This document shows positions 1 to 9,994 of a stretch of 64,000 nucleotides of DNA, piece by piece. The notes beneath the pieces are model-generated. The model had not been told where the DNA came from. It saw nothing but the letters and a program-made list of their open reading frames with translations, and made no database searches. Location of the stretch: contig NC_088206.1 of NCBI RefSeq assembly GCF_037126465.1, forward strand, positions 10,019,187 to 10,083,186. Reading direction: 5' to 3'. Position numbers and translations under genes: made by a program. This stretch comes from Ornithodoros turicata. Its lineage: Eukaryota > Arthropoda > Arachnida > Ixodida > Argasidae. The stretch's first letter is position 1. Each line of letters begins with the position of its first letter.

Positions 1-90
1 AAGTAAGAAGGTTCAAGGAGGAGGACATTGGTCCTGTGCAATGTTCAAAAGAATAAAGTCAGGTTGGGAAACCGGATGATCACTCAGCTA

Positions 91-1057
91 CACTCTAAGA
101 AAAAAAAAGACTAAAATGGGGAGTAATTGCAGCTTCTCGTCCCCTATAGACTGCAGTTACTCCCTATTTTAGACCCCTAACCCTGATATTTACTCCCCGG
201 GACTGCAAATTGTCACTGAACATTCTACACACACAGTCTACGTATACAGGGTGTTCAAAATTAAGCTTTCACTAGCACTTTATAAATAGGCGAACAAAAC
301 AAAACTGGTGCTACTTTTCTGTTCCTTGAGTAAGAAACAGGTGCAACATAATTAGCAGCACCTGTTTCGTCGTCTTCGTCATTTCCGATTCTACGTCTTC
401 ATTCACTGTGGACGTTGTGCAAAGTTGGTCACAATTTGGCCCAACTCAGGGCACACGTGTGTTTCCTGAGTTTGCGTCTCCGATCCAAGCAAAAGCCACC
501 GCTTCCGCCTCCGGGGTTCTTCTTCTTCGAAACTTTCAATACAAAGAAAAGGATTCTTTTGAGCCTTCGTGTTTGTGTTTGTTTACGTGTTCTTGATCAT
601 CGCTCAGGCTTGCCTATCATGGAATTTCTTACACAAGTGGCGTAAAGATATCATCCGGTTTCCTGTCATCGCTGTGTTTGCGTACCGCGCGTGAAAGCTT
701 AATTCTGAACACCCTGTATTTGTGCCCTCGGTCAATTTGATGGCATGAGGCTGCATAACTGACCCAGCTTAGCAATTTTCCACCCATACAAAGTAAGAAA
801 CAGTTAGTGCTTCTTTCTTCGCAAATTGTGTCCTATGTATGTCGCAAGATTTTATATCACTCGATATATCACGGGTGACGGTTTGATTCAAAGCATTGTC
901 GTGCATGCACACGAATTATGTACCTGGGACTCTTAGAACAGAGCCTGAAATGCAGTCTCCACTCTGTGACATTCATTTACTCTCGAAAGGGATTATTTTT
1001 GTGCCAATGCTTTTCGACCCTAAGAGGAGTAAAATTACTCCTTTTTTCCTTAGAGTG
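91..1057. mobile_element. TA-flanked DNA element (CACTCTAAG termini), unit 1
   Basis: Begins CACTCTAAG and ends CTTAGAGTG, with TA on both sides (89-90, 1058-1059), as in Tc1/mariner-type non-autonomous elements. Inside the termini lie GGAGTAATT-type repeats in inverted orientation. It has no coding capacity. It is 967 bp here because another MITE sits inside it. Confidence 0.75.
247..716. mobile_element. Nested MITE, long form, unit 1
   Basis: Perfect terminal inverted repeats of about 25 bp starting CAGGGTGTTCAAAATTAAGC, flanked by TA duplications (245-246, 717-718). Unit 2 shows the exact unoccupied TA site at 13066-13067, which proves insertion. 470 bp, no coding frame of note, with an internal palindrome around GAAACAGGTGC. 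Confidence 0.88.
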
Positions 1058-1664
1058 TAGGGTGGAAGACGTCACACTAGTCCATCACTAATTTTATAGC
1101 TAGCCGCAATAGGACCGGGGGAATAGTCACTTATTTCGGTCGTTCTTTTTTTTTTCAATGGGAATTTATGTTAGTGGGCGGGTAAACACTTCTCAATGTG
1201 TGGAGGAAATGCTATGCTGCTCACCTCCCCCCCCCCCCCCCCCCCCACTTCACGCAATGGAATATTTCATGCCTGACCAAGGTCCACCAATAGAACGATT
1301 TTTGTTCTCCAACGGGAACAAACGAATCAAGCTCTGGTTCCAGGACCCAGGAGCACATAGCTCTGACAATGGAATTCACCTCTAGTAACTGACATCGTAC
1401 CCTCTGCTATCATATCCCAACACTGGTGATCGGGTCTACTCACCAACCGTGACTGACTCATTGGTGTACACTGCTGGTACACGGAGTTCAAGAATCATTT
1501 TGAATCATTGAATATGATACGGTCATTCATGTGGGTGTTATGCCTTCTATTTTTTTAGATTGTCCCTATTATAAATCACTGTGAGAAGACGATGAAAAAT
1601 ATGCAAGAAACGAGAAAGGAAGAATATCTTCATTTCTGCTGATTTATCAGTATTAGCTGTCGTC
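1058..1664. other. Upstream region of the 139-codon gene, with C-tract
   Basis: Conserved in all units. It holds a run of 20 C at 1227-1246 whose length varies between units (13 in unit 2, 14 in unit 3, 11 in unit 4). A frame at 1158-1385 reads through the C-tract and therefore shifts with its length, so it is not a gene. This interval is the likely promoter region of the gene. Confidence 0.5.
1570..1576 (+). promoter_or_regulatory. TATA-like box, unit 1
   Basis: TATAAAT lies 95 bp before the ATG and is kept at 92-95 bp in units 2, 4, 5 and 6. In unit 3 it reads TGTAAAT. A start site about 30 bp downstream would give a leader of roughly 60 nt. This is spacing and motif only. Confidence 0.35.
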
Positions 1665-2084
1665 ATGGCTGACTTCCGAACCTCCAGGAATATGAAGTAC
1701 GGCATCGTCATCGCATTATTATTGCTGTCCGGGGCACTTTTTGCCGCCGGGACAGTTCTAGTGCACCTAGACATCCCAGGAGGCCGCGGCTTGTTGGCTG
1801 CCGCCGCCTTCAGTTTACTGATGGCCTTAACGGTCATCTATTTCCTCTGCGTAAAGAGCCTCCAAGGCTTCGTGTTGGACGTCGAGTCGATAGAGGAGCA
1901 CCTATCAAGCTCAGGATCCGAACCCCGACCAGTGTCGGAGGCCATGCGAGTGCGGATCCAGGCGTGGATCCGAGAGGTCAACAGAGCTTTGTGGCCGGAA
2001 GGCGTCCCACAAGAGCAAATCCAGTACTCTAGGCCACCGTCGCCAAGTTCAGGAGCGGGTAGTTCTTCCCGCTCCCTGAACTAG
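1665..2084 (+). CDS. Small two-helix membrane protein, unit 1 copy (139 aa)
   Basis: ATG with G at -3 and +4, a good Kozak context; start, stop and length are identical in all six units. The product has a basic N-terminus (R5, R8, K11), a hydrophobic segment about 13-33, a short turn LDIPGGRG (35-42), a second hydrophobic segment about 43-63, an acidic patch (72-79), a conserved block VRIQAWI..VNRALWPEG (96-113) and a Pro/Ser/Gly-rich tail. Basic residues flank both helices, so I infer a membrane hairpin with both ends in the cytosol. No signal-peptide cleavage site, enzyme motif or known family is apparent. This copy has R103-E104 and Q116 and is nearly identical to unit 3. Upstream exons cannot be excluded: TTTCTGCTGATTTATCAG just before the ATG could serve as a splice acceptor. 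I found no AATAAA in the following 4 kb. Confidence 0.8.
   Translation: MADFRTSRNMKYGIVIALLLLSGALFAAGTVLVHLDIPGGRGLLAAAAFSLLMALTVIYFLCVKSLQGFVLDVESIEEHLSSSGSEPRPVSEAMRVRIQAWIREVNRALWPEGVPQEQIQYSRPPSPSSGAGSSSRSLN
2047..2081 (+). other. Stem-loop at the end of the gene, unit 1
   Basis: GTTCAGGAGCGGG pairs with CCCGCT(C)CCTGAAC across an 8-nt loop, giving 13 pairs with one bulge. It covers the last 12 codons and ends just before the TAG is complete. In DNA it could form on either strand; a role in RNA is inferred from the changes in units 4 and 5. Confidence 0.6.
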
Positions 2085-2115
2085 TGCGCGACAAGGCGGC
2101 GGACAACAACATCAG

Positions 2116-2467
2116 TCCGCCGCAGGTCCTCCAGACCAACGGAGGACCATGTATAGAGTATCCCAGCCTTGGGCAACACCATCAGCCCGCTGGATGTCCT
2201 CCAGACCATCGGAGGACCGTGGACAGAGTGGCCTCGCGGTGGGCAACACCATCAGCCCGCCGCAGGTTCTCCAGACCATCGGAGAGCCATGGAGGAACTG
2301 GTCTAGCGGTAGGAAATACCATCAACCCTTCGCAATTCCTCCGGACTACCGGAGGACCATGGACAGAGCAGCCTAACAGAGGACGAACACCATCAGCCAG
2401 CTGTAGGTCCGCCAGAACATCGGAGGGCCATGGAGGAACTGGTTTAGCGGTATCCCATAACATCACC
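2116..2467 (+). repeat. Five 70-bp hairpin repeats, unit 1
   Basis: Copies start at 2116, 2186, 2256, 2326 and 2397 (70, 70, 70, 71, 71 bp), with part of an earlier copy at about 2085-2115. Each holds a short hairpin of type GTCCTCC-loop-GGAGGAC. Copies differ but the arms change together: GTTCTCC with GGAGAGC in copy 3, and CCTCCGG with CCGGAGG in copy 4. An open frame of 168 codons crosses the block in every unit, but it starts at GTG and follows the repeat. Confidence 0.85.
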
Positions 2468-2613
2468 CCACCGTATATCTTTTTATCGCCATATATCGGC
2501 CTAGTGGTGCGCAAGAGAATCACCTCGCTCTGGAGAGCGCCTGGTGTCAACGACGTTTTCCTTAGGTTTCACAGAAGCATGAATAAGTAGCAGGCACATT
2601 GGCGCCCACGATA
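2468..2613 (+). repeat. Segment A of an intra-unit duplication, unit 1
   Basis: From CCACCGTATATC to the end of a left arm CCTTAGGTTTCACAGAACC, it matches 4013-4123. Beyond the arm, the next 35 bp are the reverse complement of the loop in segment B, and no right arm follows. Confidence 0.85.
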
Positions 2614-2629
2614 GTTCCTCCAGGTCACC

Positions 2630-2716
2630 GAACACCATCGGCAATATATATGCAATATGCAATGTCGATATGTCGATATGTATGCAATATCGCCATACAT
2701 ATTGCCGATGGTGTTC
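2630..2716. repeat. Long AT-rich palindrome, unit 1
   Basis: GAACACCATCGGCAATAT and its exact complement bound 51 bp of partly self-complementary ATATGCAATATG/GTCGATAT sequence. The long form occurs in units 1, 2, 3 and 6. Units 4 and 5 have a collapsed 35-bp form. Confidence 0.85.
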
Positions 2717-3170
2717 GATACATAGTCGATGTTGGTGTTGATACATATTGCAATGACTCAGAGGCGGGCAACGCTCTCAGCGCGTCGTATATTCTCCAGG
2801 CTGTCGGGAGACTATTCATATACCAGTATAGCGGTGCACAGCGGAACGCGTTCACGCAGTTTTCTCCAGACCTCCGGAGAATACCGGCAGCCACATCGCT
2901 CGATATAACGCGCCACGAACCAACTACAGTCCAGCCATGAGTAAGTGGAAGATAACACTACTGATATGACAACTTAGCGACGCCCAATGCTATTCGTCCT
3001 CAGCCTATTTCTCCACACCACGAAAGAACACTGGCAGACAAATCGCTCAATATACCGGCCATCAACCAAGCGAAATCTTCTCCAATTCCTGTCTGTGTTC
3101 TTTCTGCTGCTGAATGTCCACCATGAAGCAATCACAGCCCAGCAATGACTAAATAGCAGGCTGTACAATC
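2717..3170. other. Unit-conserved sequence without a gene
   Basis: Holds further hairpins of the same style as the 70-bp repeats (near 2786-2806 and 2860-2880, where TTCTCC pairs with GGAGAA) and recurring words such as ATCGCTC..TATA..GCGCCA. Probably more degenerate repeat. I see no gene. Confidence 0.5.
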
Positions 3171-4000
3171 AACCCGACAGAGATCATCAACAGATTATAC
3201 AGATTAAGTGAAGTGTTCACACGCTTCAACAAGGACAGCCCTTTTGGATCCTACCGCACCCGGAAGTACACACAGAAATTCCGGGAGTCAATAAGAAATC
3301 GGAAACGGACGCCTCCGTGCTCAAGGCATTGCCCCTAGCATATCTTTAGGGCATCTTCTCATCAAAAACAGTCTATACATCTATACAGATGGTTCCTCTA
3401 CAGAAGATCTGAAAGCGTTATGTATCCCAAACCACGCGGAAGGGATACAGGCTCTCGCATGGCACCTCATCTACCGCTGCTGAACTACACGGTATATTCA
3501 AGGCACGATTCCACATGAAGAAATCTCACCCGAAAACTTGGCTCATCTGCGCACATTCGAAGTCCTCCTTAGAAGTTATCATCAAAAGAAGGGATTTGAA
3601 TTATAGGTGCACAAACTATTTTATATCCTTTCCACACTCATCGATGCCGTAGAGTCAGGACACAGTGTAAGACTGCGGTGGGATCCCTCTCACTGTGGTA
3701 TATCTGGGAATGAAGCAGCCGACGAAACAGCCAAGGAAGCTCTAAGCAAGACAGAGCTCAACGCCATACCTTTCTCGAAAGCCAACTCCAAAGCCTATCT
3801 AAGAAAAACGACGACCGAAAAATTGAGAGGACTCTGGAAGGCATACCTACCACCTGCTGATAATCTCTCTTTCATCGATCCTAATTTGACAGCTATTGTT
3901 CCAACATGCCTGGGGAGACCACTACAAACAACCACCCACAGAAAACTTGTCAGCTCTATTCATGGACAATGCTCTACAGAACGAAACTCACATCAACTTC
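3171..4000 (+). pseudogene. Non-LTR retrotransposon RNase H segment, broken, unit 1
   Basis: Translation in pieces gives the RNase H landmarks of I/R1-type non-LTR elements in order: YIYTDGSS, AAELHGI, a WLICA.SKSSLE block, then SHCGISGNEAADETAKEA. After that comes a DPNLTAIVP..CLGRPLQT stretch like the sequence that follows RNase H in such ORF2 proteins. A frame change shared by all six units separates RRDLNY from HKLFYIL. This copy also has an extra T near 3420 (GAAAGCGTTATG), D instead of I in R-W-[I]-P-SHCG, and the third catalytic Asp changed to His (CAHSK). No endonuclease or reverse transcriptase domain precedes it, so it is a fragment that was carried along when the unit was amplified. 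Confidence 0.85.
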
Positions 4001-4012
4001 GTTCCTCACATC

Positions 4013-4180
4013 CCACCGTATATCTTTTTATCGCCATATATCGGCCTAGTGGTGCGCAACAGAATCAACTCGCTCTGGAGAACGCCTGGTGTCAACGACG
4101 TTTTCCTTAGGTTCCACAGAACCTTATCATGGGCGCCAATGTGCCTGCTACTTATTCATGGTTCTGTGGAACTTTAAGGA
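4013..4180 (+). repeat. Segment B with long-armed hairpin, unit 1
   Basis: Second copy of segment A. Here the 35-36 bp loop is enclosed by CCTTAGGTTCCACAGAACC (4105-4123) and its complement (4160-4179). In this unit the right arm has two changes (ACTTTAAGG); most other units have a perfect 19-bp stem. Confidence 0.85.
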
Positions 4181-4836
4181 ATGCCAATGCCAAACATACC
4201 GCAGAAGCCTTCGCAGTTACGCTGAAGCTTCAAAGAAATGTAGCTGCAGGTACACACCAGGGAGACCGCATAGCTCCAGAAACCTTCCTGTTATACGAAG
4301 AAGAAACACCATTAGAAGGCTAACTGATACAGCAATATAGCGGTGCACAATGCAATTTGTCCACGGTGTTGTGTCTTGAGCACTGGAAAACACTGACAGG
4401 TGGAACGTTCTTTATAACGCGCCACCAAGGAGCCATTCACAGGCCAGCAGTAGCTACACAGCGTGAAATACTATCAACTCACCCAAATATCCTTAAGGCC
4501 AACGGACCGGCTATTGATGCAGACAAATAGATGTGCGCAATCTTATTCACTCAACGCCACTGGAGGACACCAGGAGGCAAATCGCTCCGGTATAGCACGC
4601 CCCCAAACGGCCTACCACAGAGTTGCAATGACAGAGCGGCGCACTCCACTGCCGGACCACCAGCGCATAGGGAGGCTGCAGATGTTGCGAAACAGCGGTA
4701 TGCAAAGCCATTCGCCCACGGTATGTTCTCCAGACTCCCGGATGACTCTTGCAAAAAGACCACTTGCTATGACACGTCTCCGAGTAAACACCATAAGGTG
4801 CCACAGTGGAGCAAGTCGGGATGTGTTACTCTGCGT
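4181..4836. other. Unit-conserved sequence without a gene, unit 1
   Basis: Repeat-like words related to the upstream block (GCGGTGCACAA, AAATCGCTC, TCTCCAGACTCC) but no gene. It contains the 63-bp block 4321-4383, shared only with unit 3 (29182-29244); the other units lack it cleanly. Confidence 0.5.
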
Positions 4837-5156
4837 GAATGTGGGCGTGACTGGGGAACAACGTAAAAGACAATGTGCTGGGGGTGAGTGCGTGGCACAC
4901 TGTTTCATAGCGTGGCTTGGTACGTAGAAGAGGTGGTAGCCGGCACTGCGTAGTTGGTAGCATCTCTGACTGAAAATCAGAGGGTTGCGGGTTCGAATCC
5001 CGCTGCTGGTGCCTTTTCTTCAACCGCCACTGCTCAATAGAGATGCGGCTCCCAATACGTTGGAGGCCAGTTGTTGCTTTGACTGAATGCGCGCTCCAAC
5101 TAATGCTCCCATGAGTTTGTCAGAAAGATGGCAGTTGACGAGCGAGTTTCATGTAA
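4837..5156 (+). mobile_element. SINE-like repeat with tRNA-Phe-like core, unit 1
   Basis: About 320 bp that recurs at eight places in the window. The core at 4939-5010 folds as a tRNA: 7-bp acceptor (GCCGGCA with TGCTGGT), short D arm, anticodon stem TCTGA/TCAGA with loop CTGAAAA (anticodon GAA, Phe) and T arm GCGGG-TTCGAAT-CCCGC. This is the only copy with T at position 33. The core sits inside a dispersed repeat, so a SINE is more likely than a working tRNA gene. Confidence 0.7.
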
Positions 5157-5606
5157 AAAGAAAAAGTGTCCTCTCTGTCGCAATTCTTGCCTTCGATATT
5201 ACTAAAAAAAGAACGTATTTCATGTCCAGGCCTTCCAGTGACTACGTGGATCAGGGCACTGGGCGACCCTCGCGGGGAATGTGCAACGATTTATTGATGC
5301 CTCCTCCATGCCCAATGTTGTGGCTGCAGGCAGCTTGGGAATCTGGACATGATGGATGATGCCAAGTTCACTGCACCATTTTCATCACTCTCCACAGAGG
5401 TAACCGTTAGGCTGCTCATCCCAAGTTACAAGTTTTCGCACTCTCGAGCGCCATTACAGGGCGACAGACATTCCAAGGTATTTTCTTTTTGTTTTCGAAT
5501 TATGCAGCGTCCCTTCATGACTTAAAATTCAATGCGATTTTCACGTTGTTAAAAGACGTAGCGTCATTCGCAGTCAGACCTGTAAAGTAATTAATTGCAA
5601 GTAATA
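5157..5606. other. Unassigned, unit-conserved, unit 1
   Basis: No recognised gene. Short open stretches exist but are interrupted in other units. It ends in GTAATTAATTGCAAGTAAT, the start of the hAT-like segment, which is missing from here on in this unit only (about 1 kb relative to unit 2). Confidence 0.4.
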
Positions 5607-5608
5607 TA

Positions 5609-6550
5609 CGAGGGGTGTTCAAGTCAAACCGGGACTTTTTGTCTCCTAAGTGTACAAATGGCTCGCGCTACTTCTTTTTCGTCATTTTCACACGCGACAG
5701 GCCTCCGCGTTCAACACGTGGTGGTCCAAAGTTTGTGCAAAACCGAAGGCACGTGCTGGACAAGATGGCCGACAACAAGGTGAGCGCGCACATCAAACAG
5801 TGAATATAGTCATGAAGTTTCTCGTGAATGAAGGCGTAAAGTCATCTGAAATTTACAGAAGACTTCAGGCTCGGTATGGCCACGATACACTTAGCCGCAG
5901 CAAAGCGTTTGAGTGGTGCAAACGGTTCCGACACAGCCGTACATCAGTGCAGGACGATCCTGGCCGGGGCGGCTCAGAGCCCAGTGTCAGAGTTCCTGAG
6001 AACATCCAACGTTCTTCCACGGTTTTCTGGAACAAGGCTGGCGTTGTTCATGTTGATTTTCTTCCCAGTGGTACCATCATCATCAATAGTGCATATAAGG
6101 GCCAGGTTCTCAGGCTTGTGCATAAGGTGCTGAAGCACAAGCGGCCGGGCCTCATCACCAAGGAGTCCTCCTCTTACAGGACAATGCACGCCCGCATACC
6201 GCGCATCTAACGACACGCACCTTACAGGAACTTGGCTGGGAGTTGCTGCCACATCCCCCTTACAGTCCACAGCTCGCCCCCAGCGATTTCCGTCTCTTTG
6301 TGCCACTGAAGGCGTTCCTTGGGGGCCGTCACTTCAGCTGCGACGACGAGGTCAAGAATGCGGTCCGATCATGGCTGCTACGCGCCGGTAAGGATTTCTA
6401 CACTGCTGGCATCCAACTCTCGTGAAACGCTGGGACAAGTGCATTAGTGCAGCTGAGACTACGTTGAAAAATAAAACTAATTTCTCGCCTGTAAGTTCAT
6501 TTTACTTTTGCGAAAAATGAAAAGTCTCGGTTTGACTTGAACGCCCCTTG
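5609..6550 (+). pseudogene. Deleted mariner element, unit 1
   Basis: Terminal repeats begin CGAGGGGTGTTCAAGTCAAA, with TA on both sides (5607-5608, 6551-6552). The N-terminal DNA-binding part is recognisable (VKSSEIYRRLQ, LSRSKAFEWCKRF, TSVQDDPGRGG). The frame then jumps from VPENIQR straight to TVFWNKAGVVHVDFLPSG, so the segment with the first catalytic Asp is deleted. The second (QDNARPHTA) and third (YSPQLAPSDF) Asp motifs remain in other frames. At 942 bp it cannot encode an active transposase. Other units carry the same deletion, so it predates amplification. Confidence 0.9.
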
Positions 6551-6552
6551 TA

Positions 6553-7268
6553 TAACCCATTTTTCTTGTCTCTTATTCTGTTGGTTAAATTGTCATTTGT
6601 TTAGCAGCATATATGTGTATATTCCAGAGTCCGCTAATATATATATCAGTTGAGAGCTAACAGTCGCATTGTAGCTGTCTCATCCTGTACTTGGCTGCTT
6701 GTATTTCACTATGGCCATGTTTGCTATTGCAAAAAAAAAACAAAAAACGAAAAGAGCATAGAAAAACACGAAAACAGCAACCTGGAAAGCTGCCTGTTCT
6801 AGTGCTCACATGGAGGCCATGCAATGAGGTAACATGTTCTATTCATGAACTCTACATAGTGGTACACATCACAATGGCAACCGATTATTCAGATTTTTTT
6901 TAACTACTTTGTCTTTTGGAACTTTGATTGCGGAGACTATTATTGGGGATTTATGTGATTCCCTTCTCGAGACACTAGATTGCTGATGCTGTGCAGTGTG
7001 TTAATTTTGAAACTGTACTGTGCTGAGGTACAAAAAGAGAATTGTCATATCTGCATTTGAATACATAGGAGTAATTTGTAAGTAATTTCCTTGTTGCCAT
7101 TTATATCCGCACCAGGTTCCAACATTCTTGATTGATGGAAAATGTGAATAAAGTTATTCATCAGCTTGCCAAACAATACACAAATGTCGTGTTTTCTAGT
7201 GAGATATTCCCTGTTCACCAGACATAAATGTAGAAAAGTTGAAGGGGCACAATGATGGTAGAGTCTTA
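6553..7268. other. AT-rich post-mariner block, unit 1
   Basis: Conserved in units 1-5. It has an A-run near 6731-6750 and GTGAATAAAG at about 7145, which could act as a poly(A) signal. No convincing coding frame. In unit 1 homology with units 3-5 continues to about 7268 and then stops abruptly. Confidence 0.5.
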
Positions 7269-9172
7269 TGTTCAACGTGCAGCCAATGAGCCTATGCTAT
7301 TTTTCTTCACTTATATATATATCGCTCGCTGAGTGACCCCTGGTTTGCCAATCCCGAGCGATGCGCAGCTACCCAGAGCTGACGAGCCGCAAACACGGCG
7401 AAACACGTGTCCTCTGGTGCTGTCGCATTCCTCGAGTATCTGTTTCTCTACGTGCAGCCATAGAAGCCATCTTAATCTGTAAGTTTGAATTTCAAACACG
7501 TCTAGAGTCATTTACTTATTTCTTTAATGGCTTTTCCCCCTCTTTATATATATGTATATATATATATATACAGGAGTTTGCTAGTGCCCTCCTAAGGAGT
7601 GCCCTTCAGCCTATGCTATAATGCAATAGATCTCTACCCGAGAAACGTCATCATGACGTTGGCATACAGACTGCAACCGAAACATATCGGACGGGGAGGG
7701 CTGGGTTCCATCTGCTAGAGTCACTAAATGAGCTACGCTTCAGAGTGTCGACACTGAGTTCCAAGAGCGAGCATGCGCCATCTTGTTTCCGCGCCACGCT
7801 ACCCATGCGCACGCGCAATGCGCACGATGCCATCTATCGTGCGCGGGTGAAATGTTCCTTTCGTTTGCAAGCAGCGGTTGACGGCCTTGAGCTCGCCTTG
7901 ACATCTTCGGAACGCTCTGGTTGACGATACATGGATTATCGCGCAACAATCATACGCGCTTCTCTATCCCACAGGGAGCTTTATGTTAGCCGCCTTTGAT
8001 CCTCAAATGGGGAAGATACTGGAGTGGTGCGGAAACAAGATGGCGCTCCTACTCTCCCTTGGACCTCAGTGTCGATACTCTGAAGCGAAGCTTATTTAGT
8101 GACTCTACCATCCACGAATGGGCACATGTTCGCTGCCTCCTATTGAAAGCAAATAGGACCGAAGGTCGCATCCCCTTCAGAGACCATCGTAATCCCATCA
8201 AGATCGTGGCTTTCGGGCGTGACCTTGTTCGCCCCCTAGCTTTGAGGGTATAGTTCGACTCTACCAAATTGGTGGCGCTGTCGAACACTATGACGTCATT
8301 TGTTTACAAACAAACAGAAGTCTATTGATTTCGTCTCGGAAGAAGTGATATATATATATATATTTAAACAATACGTTCGCATTTAGATGGGACACCCTAC
8401 ATAATATACGACGTATATACTTTGGGTATAGAGTGGGTCTGTATTCACCGATGAAAACATTTCACTCCAAAGCGATGTAAATTAATTTGCATCATTATTG
8501 CAGGAAGGCATTTAATTGAGAAATTGCCTTAGTATTTTGTCATTTTCAATTTAATGAAGGTCCTTCGTCCTTCTGCAAAATTTTGCTATGGCGACGAATA
8601 TTGCATCCCACATACATTGATAATTTATAAGAATGCTGACCCCGTAAATTACCTTGTAAAAAAAACTTGTACCTTGTAAAAGGCGCCCATAGGCCTGTTT
8701 TGCTCATCAAGAGGAGGCGCCAGCTCGCAGCCTACAAAACCGCGCGCGGCGACTTTCGTCAACCGTCCCAAGTATAGACGACTTGTACCTCTACGTCACT
8801 GATTACGTAACGCCACCGCGCAAAGCATGCTGGTGTGCACTATCAGCTTTATCAGCCTATCAGCCGACGCGTTTTTCCCGCCTACGGCCAACCGCGGCAA
8901 AATATAACCTAGAACCGGTCCTCTCGTGACACAACATGCTTGTAAACAGAAAGTCGTCAAATAAGGAGTATGCCGATACACGCCGATGCTGCAGTGTTCG
9001 CCATACTTTTTTCGCCAAAAATATTGTGGATGCTTTACGCGATCAATAAAGTTCAAGATGTTCAAAGCTACTTAATGCCCCCAAATGTCCAGGAAGGAAA
9101 TCTCTTATCAGCCGTGGTCTCCTAGCTAGCGTAAGAAAGTGAGTCGCGACGAAATGACGCAAAGTGCGTATC
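7269..9172. other. Unit 1-specific DNA, first part
   Basis: No match elsewhere in the window. It contains TA runs (7312-7321, 7545-7570, 8347-8363) and an inverted repeat of about 78 bp (7718-7795 and 8028-8105) with about 230 bp between its arms. Small frames on either strand show no recognisable product. Confidence 0.6.
7718..8105. repeat. Inverted repeat pair
   Basis: Left arm from TAGAGTCACTAAAT to GCCATCTTGTTTCC; the right arm is its imperfect reverse complement (about 85% by eye). Likely remains of a foldback element or two inverted copies of one repeat. Confidence 0.7.
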
Positions 9173-9175
9173 TAA

Positions 9176-9770
9176 ACCCCCTGTCAGACGGCAAATTGAA
9201 TGTCGTTTCCAGCCAATGATGTTCGCACTGAATGACATTCATTTCGTGTCAGACGGTGAAATCAAATGGCAATACATGCGAATGACATTCGCCCAGCGAA
9301 TGAGTTCGGGGAACACATTCGCTTTTCCATCTCGCACCTACAGCGTACCCTCGCAGTAGAGAGGTAGCAAGAACAACAACGCTTCTCTGGCCGTTTCAAC
9401 AACAACAACAACAACGCTGGCCGTTTTTCGGAGAACAACCCTGGTTCCCAGTCGCCAAGTGTGGTGCAGATAGGCAATTCTTAGTTGTCTTTGCTTATGG
9501 GAATTTGCCAATTAGGTGTCTTTGAAACGGCAACGATTCTGTGAAATAATCTAATGTTTCGCTAGTTTCGAGCAAAATAAGTAAAAATAGAACGAATGTA
9601 CCTGCATAATGCTTCATATGTTTGGCCCGGGTGTCTCAATTATCGACGCTGACATCATTTGCGAATGACATTCTGTTTCTTCGTGTAGCTCGATGTAGGA
9701 CAAACGAATGACATTCGGTGCGATTGCCATTCGCTGGGAATGTCATTCGGTTTGCCGTGTGACAGGGGTA
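9176..9770. mobile_element. MITE with CCCCTGTCA-type ends
   Basis: Left end ACCCCCTGTCAGACGGCAAA and right end TTTGCCGTGTGACAGGGGTA are imperfect inverted repeats. GAATGACATTC words recur inside. Flanked by TAA on the left and TTA on the right; a 3-bp TWA duplication would fit PIF/Harbinger, although the two copies are not identical here. 595 bp, non-coding. Confidence 0.65.
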
Positions 9771-9773
9771 TTA

Positions 9774-9991
9774 TACCCCTGTCACACGAGCAGTCTTCAA
9801 TGATCATTGACACCAATGACCATTGAAAATGCGTGTAGTGACACCAAGCGTGTAACGTGTCAACCTGTCGGGGAACATTGAATCCAATACTCTTTGGGAA
9901 ATTGACACGTCACATGCTTGGTGTCACTACACGCATTTTCAATGGTCATTGGTTTCAATGATCATTGAAGACTGCCCGTGTGAGAGGGGTA
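9774..9991. mobile_element. Near-palindromic MITE, 218 bp
   Basis: Starts TACCCCTGTCACACG and ends CGTGTGAGAGGGGTA, with TTA on both sides (9771-9773, 9992-9994). The arms are about 95 nt and almost fully complementary, with a short unpaired centre. The left TTA is shared with the MITE before it, so one may have targeted the end of the other. PIF/Harbinger-like by duplication length. Confidence 0.75.
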
Positions 9992-9994
9992 TTA

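Noticed and set aside
408..645. Overlapping plus-strand frames of 62 and 76 codons
   Set aside because: They lie inside the nested MITE and vanish in the short form; one starts at GTG.
1158..1385. Frame with poly-Pro and a KRIKLWFQ stretch resembling a homeodomain helix
   Set aside because: The frame crosses a C-tract of variable length and shifts between units; the homeodomain resemblance is eight residues with no flanking support.
1547..1837. Minus-strand frame opposite the start of the 139-codon gene
   Set aside because: A shadow of the plus-strand gene; its composition follows the complement of the helix-coding sequence, and its end varies between units.
2116..2467. Possible CRISPR array
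   Set aside because: The repeats are direct neighbours without unique spacers, in a eukaryotic context.
2084..2590. 168-codon frame directly after the gene, same length in all six units, with a 122-codon frame opposite
   Set aside because: It begins at GTG within the stop region of the gene, its sequence is the 70-bp repeat read in one frame, and the units are so alike here that an unbroken frame carries little weight.
2599..2940. 113-codon frame through the long palindrome
   Set aside because: Lost in units 4 and 5 where the palindrome is collapsed; composition follows the palindrome.
4939..5010. Functional tRNA-Phe gene
   Set aside because: The fold is good, but the core is one of eight embedded in a dispersed repeat, and the others carry a C33 that working tRNAs do not have.
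4826..5023. Minus-strand frame containing RDSNPQPSDFQSEMLPT
   Set aside because: This is the familiar translation of a tRNA-like SINE core, not a protein.
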